Source of the DNA: Pseudomicrostroma phylloplanum
Taxonomy: Eukaryota > Basidiomycota > Exobasidiomycetes > Microstromatales
Direction of reading: 5' to 3'
DNA: 64,000 nt
Assembly (NCBI GenBank): GCA_039545275.1
Contig: BCHS01000007.1
Span: 496,001 to 560,000, forward strand
A model generated the notes under the pieces. That model saw nothing but the letters and a program-made list of their open reading frames with translations. It was not told the DNA's origin and made no database searches. The translations under genes were made by a program, and so were the position numbers. This document shows positions 30,614-40,150 of the stretch, in pieces (position 1 is the stretch's first letter; every line of letters begins with the position of its first letter).

Positions 30614-32107
30614 TTAGTACCGCACGCCAAACGCCCGATCCATGTCTGCCCTTCGCCACTGCTGCAGCATCTCTCCCGAAGGGATGGGCAGCAGATCTCT
30701 AGCCTCCATCAGGCTTCTCCTTGCAGCAGTCGATCCACCCCTTCCACAGTTGTTGCCCTGCGTGCAGACCACAGCCGCAACGACGGCGGCAATGACCAGA
30801 ATGAGGACGACGCAGATGATGAAGCAGATCTTCCTCTTCTTCCTGGCCGCCCGAGCCGACACCACTGCCTTGTTCGTCGCCTGCAGACCGGCAGACATGT
30901 CCTGCTCCACATTGACAGCAGTGGACTCGATGGCATTGACCTGATCGTCTTGCTCGGTGATGAGGATGTCCATCTCCTGGAAGAGCTGTGCAAGCTCCAC
31001 GATGGTCCTCTCGATCCGCTTGATGTCCTCGTGTCGCTCCTGCACCTCTCGAAGAGCACCGCGAGCCTCACCATGTCGATTCGAGTTGAGCAAAGCCTGC
31101 GAGAAGATTTGGCCTCCATTGTCCTCGTCCAAAGCAGCCTTGACCTCTTGTGCGCTGGCGTCTGGCTTGACAATCCTGAACTGACGCTCCTGCTTCTGAC
31201 GGTACTTTTGCCGGTACACCTGCTCCACTTCTTGGTAGTTCTGAATCACACCCTTGAACTGGTTCTTTAGCGAACCGACTTGAGTTTTCCTCACATTCTT
31301 GTCTCCACCATTTGGCACCTTTGAGGTCTGAGACTCGAGGAGCTTGATGCGGTTCTTGACTGTGTTGGTCAAGCGCGAAGTCTCTTGAGAGATGGCACCC
31401 AGGTTGGCGTGAGCCTGCTGAGACGCGACCTCATCAATGCTATTCAGAGAGCGGTTGTGCAAGTCGGCGATGCGCTTGACGTTGTCCTCGATCTGACGGA
31501 TCATATCCTGGATCTGCGAGATTTCGCCAAAGAACGCGTTCATGTCACCAGGGCCAGCTGGCTTCTGCGTCATTTCGTACGCCTCAGCTCCGCCATTTGC
31601 AGGGGCACCGTACGCCGCACCACCACCGCCATAACCGCCCTGCTGAGGGTACTGCTGCTGCTGCTGGGGCTGTCCATATCCCTCCTGACCACCGGCTGGC
31701 TGTCCGTAAGAAGCCTGGTTGTACTGCTCCTGCTGACCGTAGCCCATTTGTGGCTGAGGAAAGCCCTGCTGTGGCTGCTGCTGCTGCTGGGGCTGGCCAT
31801 AGCCTTGCTGAGCGGGCTGACCATAGCCTCCGGCCTGACCCTGCTGCTGCTCGGCAAAGTTGGCTGGGTTGTACCCACCGGCAGCCTGCTGCTGGGTTGG
31901 GTAGGCATGCTCTCCGTAGCCATTGTTGCCCTGACCTCCGTATCCACCGTATCCACTAGCTCCACCTCCGCCAGCCTGCTGGGCCTGTCAATGCAAGAGA
32001 ACGGGGTGGTGTCAAAAGTCAGTGAGGCCGTCCGCCGAACCTGAATGCCTCCGTTTAGAGATTCCCGATCTACTCACCCTCATAGCGGCGAGTCTATCGC
32101 GAGCCAT
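30614..32107 (-). CDS. SSO1: Plasma-membrane syntaxin Sso1 (Qa-SNARE)
   Basis: Two exons (32107-32078, 31984-30614) give 466 aa. Sso1 is the t-SNARE for secretory-vesicle fusion at the plasma membrane. A 10-residue first exon (MARDRLAAMR) leads into a Gln/Gly/Tyr-rich, prion-like segment (to about residue 150). The Habc region starts at DMNAFFGEISQIQDM. The SNARE motif (about 332-395) includes LFQEMDILITEQDDQVNAIE with the central Gln, then a basic stretch and one TM (FIICVVLILVIAAVVAAVV, about 396-416). About 50 residues follow the TM (starting CTQGNNCGRGG), longer than most syntaxins, which end just after the anchor. The ATG at 31747 lies inside the low-complexity region and would drop the conserved MARDRLAAMR start. 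Confidence 0.92.
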
Positions 32108-33091
32108 TGTGTGCCAAAGGGAATGATCGGACTAGGCAGTCGGTGTTGTCTGAGGAAAAGGTGGCGAAAGAGGGAGAATGGATCCGCAAGAGGGCGAAAA
32201 AGTCCAGTCTCAGATCCTGCGTCAAAGCAAGGCGAAGTTGAGGTTTATCGTTGCCGGAGCAAAAGAAGCGGAGCAATTCGTCCTGAGAGTGTTTTGCCTG
32301 TCAGATGTGACGTGACAGGAAGCTATGAAAGCGCTATTGCTCGATGTGTATTGTCTCAGAGGAGCTTGCTTTGCTCTGAGATATTAGGAGAAGTAAGAGT
32401 ATTCGTGCTTTGACAGGCGGAGCAAAGAAGCAAGCAGTGCCCACGATGAGAGATTGAGGTAGGTCGCAAAAGTCTGACAGGACGTCGGAGTTGCGCAGTC
32501 CTTTTGGGCTCTTGGCAGTAGCGATGAGGCGAGGAGAGGAGGGAGTGTGTGTATGTTTACGTTAAAGACGAAAGTCGTGAGCCGAGGCAAGGAGGTGGAA
32601 GGGGGAGCGAGGGGGGGAGGGGCGAAAGCGGGGAAGGGGGAAAAGGATGGTCGGTGATGGATGTTGCGAGTCAGAGGCGAAAGCGGACACGGTGTGTGCG
32701 TGTGTGTGTGTGTGCGTGCAGGCAGGCAGCCACTCCCTCACTCACTGGGCTTCCCGAAAGGGGCGGCGGCCAGGGGCGAGCAAGGCGAAGTTGCAAGTGG
32801 CCAGCCTCGCCCAAGCCACGAAATGCCGCCTCAGCCTGCCGCGCCCCGACAACAGGGGCCCACCAGCAGCACAAGCGACGCAGGGCAGCCAAGCGGAGTC
32901 AAAAGCACAGAAGCACTCTCAGTACCTCCGCCATACTAGAATCGTCACACAATCTGGGTCGACCGAGTGCAGAGCGACGACAGAGGCAGGACTGACTAAG
33001 ATACGATCTGTCGTCATGGTCGATTCTGGTGCATGGTATCTCAATGACATGAATCCTTGATAGCTCCTGCCATCCACCCTTTCCCATCTGC
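32108..33091. other. SSO1 promoter and REB1 3' region
   Basis: About 980 bp. It holds a G-rich tract (about 32595-32650), a GT/GC dinucleotide run (about 32692-32718) and GCAGGCAGGCAGCCAC words just after it. Plus-strand frames of 92-148 codons overlap each other and look like chance. No gene recognised. Confidence 0.55.
32692..32718 (+). repeat. GT-rich microsatellite
   Basis: Near-perfect GT repeat with two interrupting C bases, in the promoter region upstream of SSO1. Confidence 0.75.
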
Positions 33092-35089
33092 TCACGCGTC
33101 CTCATCGCTGTCAATCTCGTCTCCCAAGTCTGCCACGTCTCGACCATTCTTCCATCTTTTGATCGGGCTTCCAGCACTGGCCCTTTGGGCGGCTTCATGC
33201 TCCTCGAAGCGGTCTCGGACGCCAGGGAGCAGGTGCTCAAGTTGCTCCTTGAGCTTGGCGTCCTTGAGTTTGTCGGGCAACGAGGACTTGCAAAGAAGGC
33301 GCCATCCTCGCGACAGCACCTCGCGAGTAAAGGCAAGATCAGGCGACGCAACATCGCTCCAGTCCACTGCCTTGATAGATCCTCGCTTCAGCGCCTCTTC
33401 TTGTGTCAGCAGCCTTTGGAGACGAATGAGGTACAGGAAAGTGGGAGAGTCAGCTGGAGATCCGAAAGGATTGTCCATTGTACTTGTAGAGACTTACCTC
33501 TCGACCAACATCTTATCGTCTCTAGGGGCATACCACATCTCATCACCTTGAGTCTTTTCTAGCAGGTCCCCCTTGTTCCTCTCCTTCTTCAGCTGAATCT
33601 CGTCCCATTTCCTCCAGCAGGCATTGCTTGGCCTCGACCCTACTCTCAGGGAGATCGCGCTCCATGGCAGAGCCTTGTCGTCCGATGAGAGGCCCAACGC
33701 TTGACACTGTTCCTCGACAGCAGCCTGCAGCTTGTCCACCTCCTCCTGAGTCCATCGACCGCTCTGTCGATTTTCCTTGACTTGAGAGCCGTGGTCCCTC
33801 CATCTGGTACGGCAGTCTCTTGCCAATCTTCCAATACGTTTGCCGATCTCAACCCACTTGGGACCAAGCTCGGCATGAGCGGCAGCGAGAGCTTCAATTT
33901 GGGCGTCTGTCCAGGGTCCCTGCTTTGCAGACGGGTGGAAGTGCTCGATGGCGAAGCGCCTCACACTGCGCAAGTGTCGACCCTCAACGCTAGCTGCCAT
34001 TTCCGACGTCAATTCAGCATACAGCTCAGCTTGAGATGGGGTCCGATCTGTGAGCAGCTCGATTCCCTCTTCTTCTGTCATGCCGTTGCCAGCAGCAAAG
34101 GCTCTGAGTGCCTCGGTCATCTTTTCCGTCTCTTCCTGCGTGAATTTACCGCGGAGGACATTCTTCAGGACTCCAGCCTCTTCGAGCCACTTGATTTGAT
34201 GGGGTTGATATAGCTTTCGACAAAGGACTTCCTTCTCACTCAGCCCGGCAGCGTCTGCAATGGTGGCCTCCTTGGACTTTGAAATCTTCTCGTTACTCCT
34301 CGTGCCCTTGACCCGACCTTGAGCCGAGGTGGAGCCGCTACCTCCCTTCATAGACAGGATGGCGGCGTCAAAGGCGGATTGTGTTGGTCCCTTCGCCTTC
34401 GACTTGGCAGCAGAGGCATCGGGAAGAACAAAGCTGGAGCCCGATGTCACTTCATTAAGACGGGCCAGCTGATCAGCAGCTGAAGCTGAAGAGCCCGATG
34501 CCTTGCCTCCTCCCAGCTGCTCAGTGAGGGCGCTCAGGTCGAGCCCTGGCGGCAAGTCCGCGGCGCTGATCCCACTGCTTGCAGCCTTCTTGTACTGGTG
34601 GGGAAAGAAGGGCGGGGGCAGTCCAGCGCGACTGGGCGAGGGTCGGAATGTTGTAGCCGAACTTTCAGGGGCGGCACTCTGAGAGCCGTTCTTGCCTGCA
34701 GGGTCGATGTTGAGGTTGCCAGTCTTCTGCTTCTTGGCTGGCTGGGCTTTTTGTGGTGGAGGCGTAGCTGGTCGTTCCTCATTGAGTTCGTCTTCACTTT
34801 CACGTTGCGCTGTGGGCTCACGTTGCGGAGTGACATTTTGCTCCTTTACTGGCTTCTTTCCTTCCTTGATTCGCTTCTTGCGCTGAGGTTCGGATGAAGT
34901 GCTCATCATACTAATATCTTCAGCCGCATTGAAAGAAGTAGAACCTTGCAGGTGAGCACTGGTGCTAGCATCACCATCTTGCTCCCCCTCGCGGGCGGCG
35001 AGCTTTCTCTTCTTCTCTTCCTTCCTTGCTCGCTTTGCTTCCTTCCTGAGGCGCCTCTCATCGGGAGTCTCGTCAGGGTCTCGCGCCAT
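33092..35089 (-). CDS. REB1: REB1/TTF1-like Myb DNA-binding protein
   Basis: Two exons (35089-33498, 33413-33092) give 637 aa. The N-terminal 250 residues are basic and disordered (KKRIKEGKKPVKEQ). A helical region (VLRGKFTQEETEKMTEALRA) precedes two Myb/SANT repeats: GPWTDAQIEALAAAHAELG with KWVEIGKRIGRLARDCRTRW (about residue 389 on), and RWTQEEVDKLQAAVEEQ with PWSAISLRVGSRPSNACWRK (about 445-505). This order fits Reb1/TTF1 proteins, which bind rDNA terminators and promoters. Splicing at GAGAG|GTAAGT removes a premature stop and adds 107 residues containing WSDVASPDLAFTREVLSRGW, the conserved end. The gene diverges from SYM1. Confidence 0.78.
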
Positions 35090-35415
35090 GGTCTGGCAGG
35101 CGGTCAGACGACGGCAGGGATGGGGTTTCGATGGTGAGATGCAAAACGGCTAGGAAGGATCACAAACGGAAAGGGACTTCCCAAATTTCGTCTCCGCACA
35201 GTCCAATGCAACTGGCGCGTGCAGCAAGCAGTTGAATCGCCCCGCCTCCCCGCCAATGACGTCCGTCGGGCAATTGACCTCGACGAGACGACGACGACGA
35301 CAGACGCCTTCCTGCTCATCGTCCTATCCTCACCTCACCTTCCGTCAAACCCACATACCTTGCTTTATACCCTCACTGCACACCTTCCCTAGCCACCTCT
35401 TCTAAGTACTTCACC
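35090..35415. promoter_or_regulatory. Divergent promoter REB1/SYM1
   Basis: About 325 bp between two start codons on opposite strands. A short (CGA)n run lies at about 35281-35300. Nothing else recognisable. Confidence 0.5.
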
Positions 35416-36138
35416 ATGGCATTCTTTCAGAGGCTCATCGTCGCCTCTTCCTCAACGGTGCCCCGCCAATGCATGACCGCCTCGGTCCTCTTCGGCACAG
35501 GAGACGCCATTGCCCAGCTCGCCGTCGAGAAGAAGTCCTTTGACAACTACGATTACGTCCGTACCCTCCGTCTCGGCCTCTACGGAGGTGCCATCTTCGC
35601 TCCTATCATGTCAGTCTGGTTCCGCACCCTCGAGAAGGTACCAGGAGTGCCTGGCTCGTTTGCTAATGTCGCTGGAAAGGTAGCGCTGGATCAGGGATTG
35701 GCCGCGCCCAACATGCTCGCCGTATTCTTCACTGCTACGACTCTGATGGGTGGCGGAAGCACGGGTGATGTCAAGAAGAAGCTCGACACGAGCTACTGGA
35801 GCACTCTCAAGACCTCGTGGGCAGTCTGGATTCCCGTACAGGCCTTGAACATGGCATTTGTTCCTGTCGGCCAGAGGCTTCTCTTCGTCAACGTCGTTTC
35901 TCTCGCTTGTGAGTAGACAAAGGGAGTGGTGACATGCGTCACAAACCGCATAGTCTGCGTGCTGATCTTCTCTCCTCGTCTGTCCATCGCTTCAGGGAAC
36001 ACCTTCCTGGCTGCCGTAGCGGCTGGCGGAGGAGACAAGGCTGCCTCCGAGGCGAAGCAGGGCAACCTCCGCGAGTCCGAGGGAGAGGCTCTCGTTCGAC
36101 CTGCTGATCTCGAACTTAGCGAAGTTAAGGTTAAGTAA
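35416..36138 (+). CDS. SYM1: Mpv17/PMP22-family membrane protein (Sym1)
   Basis: Two exons (35416-35908, 35996-36138) give 211 aa. Sym1/Mpv17 is a small integral protein of the mitochondrial inner membrane with four TM segments. Family features are present: ASVLFGTGDAIAQLAVEKK near the start, RTLRLGLYGGAIFAPIMSVW, ALDQGLAAPN, and YWSTLKTSWAVWIPVQALNM. The second exon completes the last helix as VSLAWNTFLAAV; the stop just past the donor (ACE) is an intron read-through artefact. The 50-residue tail (about 162 on) is charged and slightly longer than usual. A peroxisomal paralogue cannot be excluded. Confidence 0.9.
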
Positions 36139-36408
36139 GGGACAGGAGCACACTTGAGTCTCGAGGCTTCAGGACAGAGGTGAGGGATTACGTTACCACA
36201 CTACAACGTCCTGTCGAGAATCACCGCGGCTAGCACTCGCACCCTCCGCACCCGGACGATTTCCTCACCCACTTCTTCTTCAGCCTTGCCTTTGCAATCA
36301 TACCCTGTGTACCATAGACGCACGGCATATAGCTGACAAGAGCGAGTAGACAGTAATCAATCTTTCAACGACGCGACCACAGGTGCACAAAGAAGTCGAG
36401 CGATCTCG

Positions 36409-37676
36409 TCATTGCTCGACCGCTTCTTGACTTCCGGGATCCCCGTCCAGCCAGTCGCCCCAGACGTGAAGCCACTGCTTGATCACCGCTTGACCTTCTT
36501 CTACTTGCTTCTCCTGAGTCTTTGCGCCCTGCTTGACGTTCCTCGAGAGCGGGAAGAGCACAAAAGGTAGATCCTCATCTAGCTCGGAGAGGCTAGAGCG
36601 GCCTGTCCCTGAGGACTTTCTCCTGACCCGTCTGTCCAGCTCTTGTCCAGACGGTCTTCTCGAAGATCGAGCCAAGGAGGAGGAGGGTGAGCCCATCTCG
36701 ACATCGTCTTCTTCCTCCTCCAGCCTATGCGATATTCTGCGTCTCTTACTAGGCGTCCGTTGACCTTCCTCCTCTTCCCCGTCCTCCGCTGCCAACGCTC
36801 TGCCGTTCCTCCCGGAACCTGCCTCAAACCTGACGCTCTTCGGTGTGGAAGTCCTCGATGCGCCCGCAGTGGGTGTAGCGGCCTGAGCAGCCTGGATCAA
36901 TCGACTTGAAGGAGTCATAGGCGCGTCTCCCCTTAGTCGCGATGTAGATGACGACGCGACAGGCGTGTCCCCCTCTGCGATCTTCCTGTGCAGCTGTGCA
37001 GGCGACCTGAACGGCGAAGCAGCCGAGCTAGAGCCGGAGCGATTGTGGTGCGATTGTGGTGTTCGAGGCGAGGACGCTCCGAGCCCGAAAGCTGCTCCAC
37101 TCTGCACCGCCTGTGCCTTCTCCTTGAGGCTGAGCCCGCTGCCACTGCCAGGCGTAGCGCTAGTCTTCCCGCTCTCCCTTCGCGCTGCGCTCGACTTTGG
37201 TGTTCGAGGATCAGAGCCTACATACGAGTACGAGGGGCTGCTGAGACTACGGTAGTCTTTGCGCGGAGTGCGTGGAGCGAGCTGCCGCTTGTTGTGGTCG
37301 TCGATGGCTGCTTGGAGATGGTCGAGTGCCGTCTTGTATGCTAGTGGGGAGAGGCCAGACTTGCGCTGTAAGGTCTCCAGGGAGTGGGTTGGCGTATCCG
37401 GGAGCAGGCTGCGATATCACCAGTAGGCAGGATGAGATTACGAGTCAGACAAGAAGCGCCCAGGAAATCGTAAGGGCCTCTACCAGATGCTACTCACCTC
37501 CTAGCGGCCAATCCGACGATGGCAGCGAGCTTGCCGATGCCCACCTTCTCCTGCACCAGCCGCTCATGTCCCTCCCTAGCCGCCCAGCGATTCACGACGG
37601 CCAGATAGAGCTCCGACTTCTCCAGCAGCACAGTGAAGGGGTCGCATAGCGGCCGCAAGAGGGGCCTCGAGGACAT
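36409..37676 (-). CDS. ORC6: Possible origin recognition complex subunit 6 (Orc6-like)
   Basis: Two exons (37676-37498, 37408-36409) give 392 aa. The N-terminal 115 residues are helical (DPFTVLLEKSELYLAVVNRW, KVGIGKLAAIVGLAARRSLL, LETLQRKSGLSPLAYKTALD). They resemble the cyclin-like fold of Orc6. Several Ser/Thr-Pro sites follow (APRTPRK, DPRTPK, SSPRTPQ, PMTPSS, RTPSKRRR), suggesting CDK phosphorylation. The C-terminus (VIKQWLHVWGDWLDG) resembles the short Orc6 C-terminal helix with its W-x-x-W/L spacing. Orc6 helps load MCM at origins. Assignment is tentative and rests on architecture and weak motifs; an unrelated nuclear CDK substrate is possible. The gene diverges from a small membrane-protein gene. 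Confidence 0.45.
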
Positions 37677-38015
37677 GACGTTGTACGACGACGGTGCCGG
37701 ACGACCGACAAAGGTAGGGTAGAGTGGCCGGTCGGATCTAGGTGACCTGTCGGACTAGTCTAATCCCAATCTGTGGTCCGCCAGGCGGGACCAGGATTCC
37801 TTGGCTGCCCGCCTCCACGGAACCTCGTTTCCGTGGGAGAATGCTTGCTGCATGGACCTCTGGCGCCGCCGAAATAAGATGACACCGAGGCGGGCAGTCT
37901 TAAAATCCACCCCTTCCATGAAAGTCTGCCTGCTCAGCACTTCGATTGCGACCTTTGATCATGGATATCAGCAAGCAAGCTCAGGTATAAGCTAGTGGTA
38001 CTATTACGACCCATC
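37677..38015. promoter_or_regulatory. Divergent promoter with 8-bp inverted repeat and E2F-like site
   Basis: About 340 bp between two start codons. It contains CCACGGAA and TTCCGTGG as perfect 8-bp arms (37815-37822 and 37829-37836) with a 6-bp spacer. A GGCGGGA word (E2F/MBF-like) lies near 37786, and GTCGGA recurs at about 37731 and 37750. An MBF-type element would suit a replication gene, but the factor is unknown. Confidence 0.5.
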
Positions 38016-38717
38016 ATGAGCTCCTATGGCGGCGCTTCTTCACAAGGCCCTTCCAAGGGCCAAGGGCTGCTACGCAATCTCATCTGCCACCTCTCCTTCT
38101 CCCTCGACGCCGTATGCTTCATCATAGCCTTCTGGATCGTCGACCAGTGCACCTTCGGCACCGCAGAGAGGAGGGCGAGACAGGAGGCGGACAAAGCCAG
38201 GAAGGAAGAGGAAAGGAGGAAGAGGGAAGAGGACAAGGCGGGCTATTTCGGGAAGTGGTGGAAGAGGAGGGAGGGGGAGGAAGAGGTGAGTGCCGCGAAG
38301 CTCGAGGGCTTTGACGTTCATAGGAGCTACTTGGAATGACGCTCATAAGCCTCTGCTTACTCCTGGCAGAAGTCGATGCTATCAGCATCACCCTCGGCCA
38401 ATTATCATGCCTCTAGCGAGCCAGTCCTGAAGATCCCCTCAGATCTGAATTCAGCGCAGTCTCCTCCAGCGCGCTCCTTCTCGTCCGATGCTGCTGCCTC
38501 GCAAAGGCCTCCATCACCCACCTCGCCCACGAGTCGCGAACTGCATCACTTTCAAAAGAAGATACTCAAGAAGCAGATGGCGAGATCACTGAGTCTGGCG
38601 ATTGTCCTGCGCAGGCTCTTCCTCACTTGCCTTGGGTCATCGATTCTCTTTTTCGGGGCGTCACTGGTTGGCTTGGATGTGAGGAAGCATCTGAAAGGAG
38701 CTGTGGGATGGCACTGA
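38016..38717 (+). CDS. Hypothetical two-TM membrane protein
   Basis: Two exons (38016-38285, 38370-38717) give 205 aa; starting at the upstream in-frame ATG at 37995 adds seven residues. One hydrophobic segment lies near the N-terminus (LICHLSFSLDAVCFIIAFWI) and another near the C-terminus (FLTCLGSSILFFGASLVGL). Between them are a highly charged helical stretch (RRARQEADKARKEEERRKRE) and a Ser/Pro-rich linker. The intron join (EEGEEE|KSMLSAS) keeps frame and gives better continuity than read-through to the stop at 38339. I do not recognise the family. The topology (two membrane anchors around a charged coil) could suit an ER or mitochondrial tether, but that is a guess. Confidence 0.6.
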
Positions 38718-38894
38718 GGGGTTTCAAGGATCTGCGGGTCCAGGAAGAGAGCAGGCGATTTCTACCCGGGCGGTATACGTTCTGGCAGTGACGGGTTCAC
38801 TGCATGTATTTGTACAATTCAAGCCTCCTTTTCTAACGTCGTTCATCGCAACAGGTCTTGCCTTACACATTGCATTGACTCGTTGGACATGAAG

Positions 38895-39973
38895 CTATGT
38901 CGGTCCTCTCTCGTAGGCGTTCCTCGCAAGCCTACTCGCATCGGAATCGTCGCCTTGCCCATCCTTATCGGGCCCAGTGTCCCCTGTACCACCCGGACCT
39001 TGTCCTTGCTCTGTCTCAGTTTCAGTGATGACAATGGTCCGCCCAGATCTATGCCCAGTCTTGGCCTTTCGAGCCGAGGAGCTCTTCTTCGCTTTGACGC
39101 CTGCCTTCTTGCTGGGAGCACGATGCTCGCAACCCTTGCCCTCCTCATGATCATGCTGGTGATGCACATCATCACTCTTTGATCTACTCTTGCCCTTGTT
39201 GTCCCTCTTCTTCGCTGCAATCTTCTCCCTCATCCCACTGCTCATGCTTGGCCCATCAGAGGAGGACGAGACCCCATCTGCGTCGCTCGGCGGCGACCAG
39301 TCTGAGTCCGAGGCAGAGGCAGAGTCCGAGTCCGAATCTGAGCCAGAAGAGGAGCCTGAAGAAGAGGACTCGTCGAAGGCCCGCGGTTTATGGTAGATGC
39401 AGCAGACTGGACGAGGTAAGGAGAGTCAGGCGGAGCAAGGCATAGAGTATTAGTGGCAAGGGAGAAGGGACGATTCCTTCCGCTGCCTGGGGCGCCCGGC
39501 AGGCTCTGCTGCTACTCACTCTTACTGCTCTTCTTGCCCATGTGCTCATTATCGACCGTATCATCACTCCACACCACCCTGCGACTGGCAGGATTCCCAG
39601 CTCCCCTCAATCTGAGTACGCCATCAGGGATGCTCGAGGGTCCTGCTCCACCCCGGCCTCCTCCACCGGCATCGTCTCCACCTTCGGGCGTGGGGACATC
39701 GTGTATTGTGAGAGTGCGAGAGCCATCTGTCCTGCCTGCCAGGTGACCGGGACGATGAGCTGCTGTGCGATTCATTGCAGAGGTGCGAGTCGTAGAAGGG
39801 TGAGCAGCGTCGTTCAATGGATAGAGCGTCTGATGATGGCTGCTGAGGGTCTGGTGCGGAACGGAAGGAGCACCTGTGAGTGCCTTGGCGGGGGCGCGAG
39901 GCAGAGGAGGGCGGTCGATGCGCGAGTGGGCGTGAGCCAGTGTGGCCCTTGCTGTACGCGAGGCGAGCGCCAT
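38895..39973 (-). CDS. YPI1: PP1 inhibitor Ypi1 (inhibitor-3, PPP1R11 family)
   Basis: Two exons (39973-39520, 39406-38895) give 321 aa. Ypi1 binds and regulates protein phosphatase 1 in the nucleus. The signature is created by splicing: LRLRG, then RRVVWSDDTVDNEHMGKKSS, then KICCIYHKPRAFDESSSS across the junction. RVVW is the degenerate PP1 docking motif, and the Cys pair and following His are conserved in the family. The C-terminal half is a disordered acidic Ser/Asp run followed by a basic Lys-rich region (KKRDNKGKSRSKS) and HHQHDHEEGKGCEH, longer than in yeast. Start at MALASRTARATL is preferred; upstream in-frame ATGs at 40009 and 40042 would extend into the divergent promoter with Nup98. 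Confidence 0.88.
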
Positions 39974-40150
39974 CGTCCATTTCTTCTTCTCGACATCGAC
40001 GGCCCCTCTCATCCGCACTACCAACCCCTTCGCCCCCACCACCCCCTTACCCCTCGTCTCGCGGCTTTACTGGCTCGTATATCAGCGCTGACCGCCGCAC
40101 ACACGCTTGGCCAGCGACCTAGATAGCGCGTCCCCACTCTCCTTTTCACC

